DNA of 64,000 nt, from positions 1 to 64,000 of the forward strand of contig CAIVGN010000225.1 of the NCBI GenBank assembly GCA_903905455.1, given 5' to 3'. A model generated the notes under the pieces. It did not search any database and was not told the origin of the DNA. It worked only from the letters and a program-made list of their open reading frames with translations. Position 1 is the first letter of the stretch, and each line of letters begins with the position of its first letter. This DNA comes from an uncultured Archangium sp. Lineage in GTDB: Bacteria; Myxococcota; Myxococcia; Myxococcales; Myxococcaceae. Shown piece after piece: positions 54,501 through 62,133 of the stretch. Position numbers and translations under genes: made by a program.

Positions 54501-57500
54501 ACACCGGGAGCATCGCCGCCTCGAGCATCACCCTCGACACCGTGCCCCCGCAGTCGCCGTACCTCTCCATCGACACCGGGGCCGCGTACATCAACGACGC
54601 CACCGCGCTCGTTCGGGGGGGCAACATCGGCAGCGTGGTGGGCCTCGTCTCGGGCGCCACCGAGTGGTCCCTGAGCGAAGACGCCACGGGCGCGGGATTC
54701 ACCACCTGGGACCCGTACGCCGCGACCCCGCGCGACTTCCGCTTCGCGGGCACCGGGGTGCGCAACCTCTACGCCGTGTTCCGCGACGCGGTGGGCAACT
54801 GGAGCGCGGTGGCCTTCGACGCCATCGACATCGACCGCACGCCGCCCGACGTGAGCGCGGCCACGGTGTCGCTCTCGTCGACCGCGCCCAACGTCGACTT
54901 CACCAACAGCGTCTCGGTGACCGCCGAGCTGCGCGGCACCTCGGCCGACACCTGGCAGGTGAAGCTCGCGGAGGCCTCGACCACCGCGTGCTCCGCGGCC
55001 ACCGTCAGCGGCGTCAACGCGGTGCCGGCGACGCGCTTCTACACGTTCCTCCTGAGCTCCGGCGACGGGCTCAAGCGCCTGTGCGTGCAGTACCTCGATC
55101 TCGCGGGCAACGCGTCCACGACGCTGGTCACCGACACCATCACCCTCGACACCACGCCGCCCACCACGATGCGCATCGTCACCCAGCCCTCGGTGGTCAG
55201 CCTGGACGCGGGCACCGGCTTCCCGGTGGAGGTCGCGGCGCTTTCCACCGACACCTCCACCGTCACCTACGAGCAGCTGGGCGGCACGCTCACCTCGTGG
55301 ACCACCACCAGCACCACCGCGACCACGCCGAAGATCCTCTTCTCGTTCACCCTGGCCAACACCGGCGCGCAGCTGGGCACGGCCAACGACCTGCAGCTGC
55401 GGGCCCGCGACGAAGCGGGCAACGTCAGCGGCGTGTCGTCGGTGCTGGTGACGGCGGACACCGTGCCGCCCGCGCAGGTGCAGACCGACCCGTCGTGGGT
55501 GGACAACACCAACGGCGCCTCGACGCTCTACTGGCAGAGCTCGACCCAGGCCGACGTGGCCTACGACCTCGTGGCCTACGGCAGCAGCGCGGTGGACCTC
55601 ACCGGCAGCTTCGCCTCGCAGGGCATCTCGCCGGTGCGCACCCCGCCGGTGACCAACTTCACCTTGAGCAACCTCCCCAACGGCTCGCCGGTCTACGTGA
55701 GCGTGACGCCCGTCGACGCGGCGGGGAACAAGGGCACGCCGAGCACCTCGCTGCTGCTCCAGGCCAACGAGGTGTCGCCGAACATCATCACCACGCTCTC
55801 CCTGGGCAACTTCGCCGCGGGGCGCCTGGCGTCGCTGGGCACGGCCCTCTACGTGGCGGGCACCGAGATGACCGCGGCCGAAGGCGGGACGTGCACCGGC
55901 AACAGCGCGCTGCAGGTGGTCGACATGCGCTCGATGACCGCGCCGGTGCAGAACGGCGGCATCGTGACCAGCCCGGCCGTGCCGCGAAAGGTCGGAGCGG
56001 TGAAGGTCTTCGTCGACCAGGTGACGTGCACCGCCAACGCGCAGAACGTGGACGTGCTGGTCGACGGCATCCACCTCTTCCTCGTCGCCGGCAAGCGGGT
56101 GCACATCTTCGACCTGAGCGACCCGCTGTCGCCGGTGGAGTTGACGGCCGTGGGCGGGGTCGACCTCTCGAGCCTGGGGGCCACCTTCAATGCCAGCAGC
56201 GCCTCGGTGCAGGGAGACCGGTTGTTCATCAACTCCCTCACCCCCAACACCATGGCGGTGCTCAGCCTGGCCAGGTTGTACGACGACGTCGCTGCGACGC
56301 GCCCGACGTCGGCAGATCTCATGGCCTCGGCTTCCGCCGGGGGGACGGCCTCGGCGATGGTGCTCAGCCGCAACCGCGCGATGGCCTTCGGCAGCAGCGG
56401 AGGTGGCGGGAGCACGCACTACAACGTGGGCGGCGTGCTCGATGGAGGCCTGCCCGACGCGGGCACCGCGGTCACCGGGAGCATCGCGGTCGTCGGCACG
56501 GGCAACGCCATCAACGTGTCGTCGCGGCCGGTGGTCTCGGGCAACTACCTCTACGGGGTCGGCGGGAGCTTCGGCTTCAGCGTCTTCGACCTCACCACCT
56601 CGTGGTCGGCGACGGGCTCACCGGTCAACTTCCCCGCGGTCGGGGTCTCGACCACCTACGGCAGCGGGCAGTTCGAGGTGCACGGCACCGAGGCCTTCGC
56701 GGTCGACCTGAACAAGTACCTCCACGGCATCGACCTGACCGACGCGACGCTGCACCGCGAGACGTCGGGGTACACGCTCGACCCCGCCTTCGATGGGCAC
56801 GGCTTCGGCTCGCACGTGCTGACGCACGGCAACTACCTCGCCGTGGCCGCGGGCAGCATGGTGACCTTCCTCGAGACGGCGACGCCCCGCGCGATGCGGC
56901 TGCGCAGTTCGCTGGTGGGCACGGGCTACCGTCCGGCGCTGCAGGGTGGCTTCGTGGTGACCTCGGGGCAGTACACCGCCTACGACGTGCAGTCCGGCAC
57001 GCAACCGGTGCTCGTCTCGCAGACGGGCACTTCGCTCACCTGCTCGTCGGGGTTCGCCATGCTCGACGACACCGAGGTGCTCGCGGTGGGCCCCCGCGTG
57101 ATGTTGATCAACCACGAGGCCGAGTTCGACCGCAACGCGACCACCTTCCACGCGCCGCTCGACGTGGCCATGATGTCGCTGGCTGGCCGGGTCACCGACG
57201 CGGACGCCGTGGGCAACCGGCTCGTCGTCACCCAGGTGCGCACCACCGCGCCGGCGGGCGTGTACCTCGAGGTGTTCGACGCGCGAAAGCAACGCGATCG
57301 AAACGTGCTCACCAGCCTGGCCGCCACCGACACCCGGGGCGCGTTCCTGCTCGCGGGCTCCTCGTCGTCCGTGTTGGCGGTGCCCGAGACGACCATGTGG
57401 GGCTCCTACGCCGTGGTGACCATCGACGGCGTGAGCAGCGCGACCAACGTGTTCGTCGTCGACCTGCGTGCACTCCTCGACGACGACGCGACGACCACCA

Positions 57501-57976
57501 CGCCGGTGCTGACGAGCTCGTTCACCATCAACGACGGCCTGAGCTACCCACGGCCCCGCACCACGAGCATCTTCTACCCGTACGCGGCCATCGCGACCTC
57601 CGCCGGCGTGTACGTCTACGACCTGAGCGGCTCGCTCGACACCAACGCCTCGACCACGCAGAAGCTGACGCCGGAGAAGGTCTTCGCCTCGGGCTTCCAG
57701 TTCGACTCGACCGCGGTCTTCGGCAGCTACCTCTTCGCGGTGCCCAGCAGCGCCACCTCCGGGATCCTGCCCACGGGCATGCCGGTCTACGACCTGAGCG
57801 CCCCGAGCCCGACGAACTGGGTCCAGACGACGAGCATGCCCATCATCCTCAAGGCCGGCAGCCAGTGCGTCATCATCGGCGACACCGCTCGCCTGCCGAA
57901 AAACGGCATCGTGGTGAAGGGCTCACGGGCGTGGATGAACATCGAGAACACGCTCCGGGAGATCTCCCTGGAGTGA
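51554..57976 (+). CDS. Giant multidomain surface lipoprotein
   Basis: The 2140-residue product begins with a lipoprotein signal (LLLLAGC, Cys25). Residues about 35-400 hold three or four carboxypeptidase-regulatory-like/CNA-B-type beta domains (GRFAFSDLLPGVYTVSLKLP, GRFSIGGLAPGPREV). From about 410 to 1390 run many 80-90-residue Ig-like repeats, recognised by repeated LDTVAP/LDRVAP, VYAQYKDGAG or LYVRFRDRAGN motifs. From about 1400 on a beta-propeller-like end (LVIVD-type repeats, HIFDLSDPLSPVEL) follows. It is an adhesin or matrix protein anchored in the outer membrane. A long antisense open frame over it is not a gene. Confidence 0.88.
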   Translation: MNRSASRRPAVLRAVVPLVLLLAGCRNLEIDPPPQRGGLTAVLDLQGHLALEGQAVDALDAAGSRLTQRTDATGRFAFSDLLPGVYTVSLKLPGFAALVVPSVRVTSGAPIDLGTLTPDWLAGTPAEATLLGKVGVMGGSGDVTGAVVEFLLAGQKIAATSVTSDGNFVQRLPPGTYTLRASHPWYQVGTLADVVLGEGETKDLTATPVLMALNPATLVGALLIEREGLAPVPAANVTVNFGTGTQPSDAQGRFSIGGLAPGPREVRFGLDRYHDVVPFRSVVLEPGKTADLGTITLRLVRGTIVGSVKMADNSSAAGVAIEVSGRTYSTTAASDLTDPSLGRFELRDIPSGSYDVVARREKFSPATANVTVVDDTPVDTGLLTLTLLQGDFDIDDGDSLNLGGFTRTQPVTLDFNKFPSTGVASYRASEDSTFGADTQAFAPYTGSTQPFVLSAVDGLKTVYAQYKDGAGAISRVFSSSIKLDTVAPTLSQVLFDATSPTGTTPRFTRFSQNLSLQISGSDVGSTLARMRVGETVNGAGTVQGVPDAYRSPTTLVRSSLLDGPQPVWVQLIDGAGNVSPARSDTIIVDTQEPSGSITIPRGALAEVDGFTNQVITTINVTTSAEPDGGTVFIKLANANGSDLNAALLQPSRSQLSWFLDPVDGAKTVYALFQDAAGNVAVTEASASITLDRVAPNPASATLTSPSITNSRDAGLTLTTNAADLAPRPLTVSENPYFQGADAGAFPALSTLQYLLSDSDGDKTLYVRFRDRAGNDAFSSVGVRLDRVAPTLSLSVLGTLADGARSAELTAQATVDVTLLTNETAWYVLGNETLTCPQASSATWLPLSQSTLTAQSLTGALSPRQVKACVRDAAGNVTGPVSASIALDASTPTGCGLTLSGSRADTTAAPPAGFTAKPNVRVALTGCSEVPYEIALTQDVSISCSSASSLSWQRYSATSSLNYLLSGGEGSNTVRGCVRDQARNTGSIAASSITLDTVPPQSPYLSIDTGAAYINDATALVRGGNIGSVVGLVSGATEWSLSEDATGAGFTTWDPYAATPRDFRFAGTGVRNLYAVFRDAVGNWSAVAFDAIDIDRTPPDVSAATVSLSSTAPNVDFTNSVSVTAELRGTSADTWQVKLAEASTTACSAATVSGVNAVPATRFYTFLLSSGDGLKRLCVQYLDLAGNASTTLVTDTITLDTTPPTTMRIVTQPSVVSLDAGTGFPVEVAALSTDTSTVTYEQLGGTLTSWTTTSTTATTPKILFSFTLANTGAQLGTANDLQLRARDEAGNVSGVSSVLVTADTVPPAQVQTDPSWVDNTNGASTLYWQSSTQADVAYDLVAYGSSAVDLTGSFASQGISPVRTPPVTNFTLSNLPNGSPVYVSVTPVDAAGNKGTPSTSLLLQANEVSPNIITTLSLGNFAAGRLASLGTALYVAGTEMTAAEGGTCTGNSALQVVDMRSMTAPVQNGGIVTSPAVPRKVGAVKVFVDQVTCTANAQNVDVLVDGIHLFLVAGKRVHIFDLSDPLSPVELTAVGGVDLSSLGATFNASSASVQGDRLFINSLTPNTMAVLSLARLYDDVAATRPTSADLMASASAGGTASAMVLSRNRAMAFGSSGGGGSTHYNVGGVLDGGLPDAGTAVTGSIAVVGTGNAINVSSRPVVSGNYLYGVGGSFGFSVFDLTTSWSATGSPVNFPAVGVSTTYGSGQFEVHGTEAFAVDLNKYLHGIDLTDATLHRETSGYTLDPAFDGHGFGSHVLTHGNYLAVAAGSMVTFLETATPRAMRLRSSLVGTGYRPALQGGFVVTSGQYTAYDVQSGTQPVLVSQTGTSLTCSSGFAMLDDTEVLAVGPRVMLINHEAEFDRNATTFHAPLDVAMMSLAGRVTDADAVGNRLVVTQVRTTAPAGVYLEVFDARKQRDRNVLTSLAATDTRGAFLLAGSSSSVLAVPETTMWGSYAVVTIDGVSSATNVFVVDLRALLDDDATTTTPVLTSSFTINDGLSYPRPRTTSIFYPYAAIATSAGVYVYDLSGSLDTNASTTQKLTPEKVFASGFQFDSTAVFGSYLFAVPSSATSGILPTGMPVYDLSAPSPTNWVQTTSMPIILKAGSQCVIIGDTARLPKNGIVVKGSRAWMNIENTLREISLE

Positions 57977-58089
57977 GCGGGCCCGCGAAGCCCACCATTC
58001 GGGCTGGCGGCGGGCGAGGGGAGGACGGGCGCCGCGAAGCTTGCTGAGCTCCCGTGAGCCGTGGCGGGGGGCCCGCGGCCCCAGCCCGC

Positions 58090-58686
58090 ATGATCCGATG
58101 GCTGGCGATGGCGGGGCTGTGCGTGGCGGCGACGGTGCAGGCCGAGGAGCCGTGGCGCGCGGTGCGCCGCGATGGCGCGTTGTCCGTCGAATCGCGGCCC
58201 GCGGGCGCCGGCGGGTACCTCGAGTTCCGGGTCATCACCCACAGCGCCGCGCCCCCGCTGGCCCTGGCCGACGCCGTGTGGCGCTGGAATGCCCAGGGCG
58301 TCGAGGGGCGCATGGTGGAGCAGCGCCTGGTGCTCAGCGAGGCGCCCCGGGAGAAGCTGGTGTGGCAGCTGCTGCACCCCCCGGTGGTGGAGCGCCGCGA
58401 GGCCCTGGTGCGCTTTCGCCGGGACGACGCCAACGACGCGGTGCACATCGCCTACGAGTCGGAGGCCGGCCCCACGCCCCTGGGGCAGCGCGCGCAACCG
58501 GCGGTGCGGGTGACGGTGCGCGGCTCGTGGCGCTTCGAGGTCGAGGGCGCAGGCTCGACCCGCGTGGAGCACCGCTGCCTGAGTGACCCCGGCGGCGGCC
58601 TGCCCTCGTGGCTGGTGAAGGGCGCGCAGGAGGACATGGCCGTGGCCCTCGTCCGCGAAGCGGTGCAGCGCGCCGAAGGGCGCTGA
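58090..58686 (+). CDS. START/SRPBCC-like exported protein
   Basis: The ATG at 58090 gives a signal peptide (MIRWLAMAGLCVAATVQAEE). The 175-residue mature part has a beta-rich helix-grip look (GYLEFRVITHS, WQLLHPPVVERREALVRFRR, VRVTVRGSWRFEVEG, THRVEHRCLSD) and ends with a helix (MAVALVREAVQRAE) as in START domains. Lipid or sterol binding is the family's usual property. A GTG at 58054 would lengthen the N-terminus without need. The cyclase gene follows 14 bp later and could be co-transcribed. Confidence 0.75.
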   Translation: MIRWLAMAGLCVAATVQAEEPWRAVRRDGALSVESRPAGAGGYLEFRVITHSAAPPLALADAVWRWNAQGVEGRMVEQRLVLSEAPREKLVWQLLHPPVVERREALVRFRRDDANDAVHIAYESEAGPTPLGQRAQPAVRVTVRGSWRFEVEGAGSTRVEHRCLSDPGGGLPSWLVKGAQEDMAVALVREAVQRAEGR

Positions 58687-58700
58687 GGCATCATCGGGGC

Positions 58701-59873
58701 ATGCCCTTTCACCCCACGGTGCAGTCCCTCTTCGACTGGTTGGTGGACGGCGCGCCCGGGGCCTCGACGCCCATGGCGGTGCTGGAGCGCTTCGGGCCGG
58801 ACCTGGTGAGCGCCGGCGTGCCGCTGGAGCGCATGGCCGCCTTCGTGCGCACGCTGCACCCCTCGGTGATGGGCCGCCGCTTCCTGTGGGAGCGCGGCGT
58901 GGACAAGGTGCAGGCGCAAGAGGCCTCGTGGGAGCTGCTCTCGTCGCCGATGTTCCTCCAGAGCCCGGTGGCCCAGGTCTTCGCCAGCGCCGAGGTGCTG
59001 CGGCAGAAGCTCGAGCCCGGCGCGCGCCTCACCTCGTCGGACACGCTGGCGTTACGCGACGCGGGCTTCACCGAGTTGGTGGTCTTCCCCCTCAAGTTCA
59101 TGGGCGGCTCGACGCACGCCATCACCTTCGCCACGCGCTTTCCCGGCGGCTTCCTCGACGAGCACCTCGCGGCCCTCGGTCACGTGGTGCGCCCGCTCTC
59201 GCGCGTGGGCGAGACGCTGGCGCTGATGCGCACCGCGGTGAACCTGCTCAACGCCTACGTGGGCAACGACGCGGGCGATCGCATCTTGAAGGGGCAGATC
59301 CAACGCGGCGACACCCAGACCATCCGCTGCGTCATCTGGTTCTCCGACCTGCGCGGCTTCACCACGCTGTCCGGGGACCGCACCCCCAGGGACATCATCG
59401 GCATCTTGAACGAGTTCTTCGAGTGCCAGGTGCCGGCCATCGAGCACGAGGGGGGGCAGGTGCTCAAGTTCATCGGCGACGGGCTGCTGGCGATGTTCCC
59501 GGTGACCGACACGGTCGACGCGCGCATGGCCGGCGAGGCCTCGGTGCGCGCCACCACCGCGGCCTTCGCGGCCCTGGGCAAGCTCAACGCGCTGCGGGCC
59601 ACCCGGGGCGAGGAGCCGCTCGCCTTCGGCGTGGCCTTGCACCTGGGCGAGGTGGCCTACGGCAACATCGGCGGCGCCAGCCGGCTCGACTTCACCGCCA
59701 TCGGCCCCGCGGTGAACCTCGCCTCGCGCATCGAGGGCATGACCGGGAAGCTGGGGAAGAAGGTGCTGCTCAGCGCCGCGCTCGCCAGCGCGCTCACCGT
59801 GCCCACCCGCAGCGTGGGCACGCACGAGCTCAAGGGCATCACCGGTCCCGTGGAGTTGTTCGAGCCCGCGTAG
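58701..59873 (+). CDS. Class III nucleotidyl cyclase
   Basis: The C-terminal part (about 205-390) is a class III adenylate/guanylate cyclase catalytic domain. Its signatures are IWFSDLRGFTTLSG with the metal-binding Asp, LKFIGDGLLAMFP with the second Asp, and a substrate end with LDFTAIGPAVNLASRIEG carrying the transition-state Asn/Arg. The N-terminal 200 residues are an unrecognised region with no membrane segment or known sensor. It could make cAMP (or cGMP) for signalling. No phosphodiesterase is near. The start at 58701 is the only good ATG. Confidence 0.9.
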   Translation: MPFHPTVQSLFDWLVDGAPGASTPMAVLERFGPDLVSAGVPLERMAAFVRTLHPSVMGRRFLWERGVDKVQAQEASWELLSSPMFLQSPVAQVFASAEVLRQKLEPGARLTSSDTLALRDAGFTELVVFPLKFMGGSTHAITFATRFPGGFLDEHLAALGHVVRPLSRVGETLALMRTAVNLLNAYVGNDAGDRILKGQIQRGDTQTIRCVIWFSDLRGFTTLSGDRTPRDIIGILNEFFECQVPAIEHEGGQVLKFIGDGLLAMFPVTDTVDARMAGEASVRATTAAFAALGKLNALRATRGEEPLAFGVALHLGEVAYGNIGGASRLDFTAIGPAVNLASRIEGMTGKLGKKVLLSAALASALTVPTRSVGTHELKGITGPVELFEPA

Positions 59874-59940
59874 CCGCCCGCGTCTCGAAGGTCAGGCTTG
59901 TGCGTTGCCGGCGTGAGCCCCGTCACCGACACTGCGCGCC

Positions 59941-60033
59941 ATGAACCTCGACGCCATGAACGAAGTGCACCTGGTGCAGCGCAAGGAACTGGCCGAGGTG
60001 TTGCTGGGCGCCGAGACGCGCAACGTGCCGTGA
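59941..60033 (+). pseudogene. Possible LURP/scramblase-like N-terminal fragment
   Basis: A 30-codon frame, MNLDAMNEVHLVQRKELAEV and LLGAETRNVP, then stops. The part VQRKELAEVLLGAETRN resembles the opening of scramblase/LURP-one-related proteins, where VRQKVEWxExLxGxETRNxYE is usual. The rest of such a protein (about 180 residues) is absent. It may be a remnant or chance similarity. The gap from 59874 to 60092 holds nothing else I recognise. Confidence 0.35.
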
Positions 60034-60092
60034 AATGACCTCCGCGTGAACATTCCGTGGCACTCGTCCGGCCCGTCCCGGCCCGCGCTCCC

Positions 60093-60839
60093 TCAGCGCA
60101 CCTCGGTCTGCCCCGCAGGCCAGCGTGCGCGCAGCGCCTCGGCGTCGAACTGCCCGCTGGCCTCGAGGCTCGCGTCGAAGAAGGCCGGGTCGAGGTCCGC
60201 GTAGGCGCTCGTGGGCCACCAGTGGCCTTCCTTGCCGGCCCACGCCGCGCCGCTGGGCTTGCTCCCCGTCACGTCGAAGGTGTGCGCGGCCTGCACCGCG
60301 ACCTCCGTGCCCGGCACGCCGTCCCCCCGGTTGAGCAGGCCCTCGGTGAAGTCGGCCTTCGTGCCGAAGCGCGTGCGGCCCCACTCGAAGTCGAGGCCCT
60401 CGCCGAGGAACGGGTCGAGCAAGGTGAGGTGCAGGGTGGGGCGCGGGGCCGGCTGCTCGCTCCAGGCCAGCTCGAGCCCGTGCGCCACGTGCGCCCCGGC
60501 GGAGTGCGCGATGACGTGCACGTGCGAGAGCCCGCGGCTGGCGATGACCTCGGCGATGGCCCGCCCTTCGCGGCGCCCGTTGACCGCCGCGCTCAGCTTG
60601 TCCACGGCCGCGTCGTGCCAGTCATAGGCGAGCACCTCGAGGCGGTCGGGCTCGGCGAAGCGCGGGCGCAGGGCCTCGGCCATGCCCGTCGCCCAGCGCC
60701 CGGGGCCGTCGCCGGAGCCGTGGATGATCAACAACCACACGTCGCGCGACGACGCCGCCGGGAGCTGGGCCTCGGAGGTGGGGGGTGGGGCACAGGACAG
60801 CGCGAGGAGAAGGACCGGGAGGAGCTGCCGCTTCGTCAT
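60093..60839 (-). CDS. Alpha/beta-hydrolase lipoprotein
   Basis: The ATG at 60839 gives a lipoprotein signal (MTKRQLLPVLLLALSC, Cys16). The mature domain has WLLIIHGSGDGPGRW for the oxyanion loop and HVHVIAHSAGAHVAHG with the nucleophile elbow AHSAG, then LLDPFLGEG for the acidic residue and a C-terminal GHWWPTSAYA that could supply the catalytic His. Lipase or esterase activity on the outside of the cell is the likely role. It is a lone minus-strand gene between plus-strand neighbours. Residues near 170-200 form an extra segment of unknown use. Confidence 0.82.
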   Translation of the reverse strand: MTKRQLLPVLLLALSCAPPPTSEAQLPAASSRDVWLLIIHGSGDGPGRWATGMAEALRPRFAEPDRLEVLAYDWHDAAVDKLSAAVNGRREGRAIAEVIASRGLSHVHVIAHSAGAHVAHGLELAWSEQPAPRPTLHLTLLDPFLGEGLDFEWGRTRFGTKADFTEGLLNRGDGVPGTEVAVQAAHTFDVTGSKPSGAAWAGKEGHWWPTSAYADLDPAFFDASLEASGQFDAEALRARWPAGQTEVR

Positions 60840-60924
60840 CGCGCGCACGCCGCGTCGATACTCCCGGCGCGCGGCGCTGGCCACGAAGTTGACTTGGGTC
60901 GAGGGCTGGGCCCAAGTCGGCACC

Positions 60925-62115
60925 ATGCTCACCGCCCTCTGCCTGACCGCCGTGGTGCTCGCTGCCCCTGATGCTGGCCCCGTGGCGCCCGATGCCGGGG
61001 TGGCACCCGCGCCCACGAAGACCCAGCTCTCGGTCTCGCAGCAGCCGGCGGTGATGGCCGAGGCCCTCGACGCGGCGCTCACCATCGCCCCCTGGCTGCC
61101 GAGCCCCGGCGCGTTCCGCGACCCGGCCAACCAGAAGGCCATCGGCAGCTCCCTCGAGGTGTTGAGCCGCCTGCGCCACCCCTTCATGCGCGGGCCCGGC
61201 GCGTCGTCCACCGGCGTGGCCGAGCTCTTCACCCAGCAGGCGACGACCGCGCGCCTCGACTTCGCCTCCGGTGGCACCGAGGCCGCGCGTCGCCGGGCGC
61301 AGGGCCTCACCCAGCTGTGCATCGCCTGTCACCTGCGCGAGCCGCGCCGCGACTTCCTCGACCCCGAGAAGCGCGTCGAGGGCCTGCACCTGCCGCCGCT
61401 GCAGCAGGCCCACTTCTACGCCGTCACCCGGCAGTTCGACCGTGCGCTCGAGGTGTGGAAGGCCGAGCTGGCGAAGCCCCGGCCCGAGACCGACGTCTTC
61501 GAGGAGCTCGAGTCGCTGCGCCTGGCCATTCGCGTCGCCGTGCGCGCCCGCGACGACGCGAAGCTGGTGCAGCAGTTGCTCGCCCCGCAGGTCAAGCGCA
61601 CCGAGCTGCCCGGCTTCACCCGCCGCGAGCTCAAGCTGTGGCAGGTGGACGCCGCGGCCTGGGAAAAGGAGAGCTTCGCGCTCGCCACCCAGAAGCCCGA
61701 GGCCCTCGTGGCCCGCGCGAAGCAGCTCGCCGAGGCGAGCGGGGCGCTGACCAACATCACCCCCGCCTCCGAGCACTTCATCAAGCTGCTGCGCGCCGCC
61801 AGCTACCTCGACGAGGCCATGCGCCAGGAGCCGCAGGCCGCGTACCGTGGCGAGGCGCTGTACCTGCTGGGCGTGGTGCACGGCGCGGTGGCCGACCTCT
61901 CGCTGTGGCAGCTCGAGTGGGCCTACTTCGAGAACTGCGTGCGCGAGAACCCGGCCACCACCCTCGCCGTCACCTGCGCCGAGCGCCTCAAGGACCGCAC
62001 CTGGTTCAACTGGCGCTCGGGCAGTGACATGCCCGCCGCCACCCAGGTCGCGCTCAACGAGCTGATGGCCATCGCCAGGGGCGCGGCGAAGGCGCCCGAG
62101 AAGAAGACGAAGTAG
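60925..62115 (+). CDS. Exported CxxCH haem-motif protein
   Basis: The start at 60925 gives a signal peptide (MLTALCLTAVVLAAPDAG) and a PDAG linker. At residues 132-136 the sequence CIACH is the haem-c attachment motif, in a segment LTQLCIACHLREPRRDFLDP. The remainder (about 140-390) is helical with repeats of TPR character (AHFYAVTRQFDRALEVWKAE, YLDEAMRQEPQAAYRGEALYL). So a one-haem domain seems joined to a helical scaffold. A true axial second ligand cannot be placed by eye. It may be a periplasmic electron carrier or a haem-binding sensor. Confidence 0.75.
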   Translation: MLTALCLTAVVLAAPDAGPVAPDAGVAPAPTKTQLSVSQQPAVMAEALDAALTIAPWLPSPGAFRDPANQKAIGSSLEVLSRLRHPFMRGPGASSTGVAELFTQQATTARLDFASGGTEAARRRAQGLTQLCIACHLREPRRDFLDPEKRVEGLHLPPLQQAHFYAVTRQFDRALEVWKAELAKPRPETDVFEELESLRLAIRVAVRARDDAKLVQQLLAPQVKRTELPGFTRRELKLWQVDAAAWEKESFALATQKPEALVARAKQLAEASGALTNITPASEHFIKLLRAASYLDEAMRQEPQAAYRGEALYLLGVVHGAVADLSLWQLEWAYFENCVRENPATTLAVTCAERLKDRTWFNWRSGSDMPAATQVALNELMAIARGAAKAPEKKTK

Positions 62116-62133
62116 CCGCCGGGCGGCGGTGGG

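Noticed and set aside
51410-56419. 1669-residue open frame on the minus strand opposite the giant lipoprotein
   Set aside because: It is Gly/Arg/His-rich, has no recognisable domain and mirrors the third-codon GC bias of the plus-strand gene.
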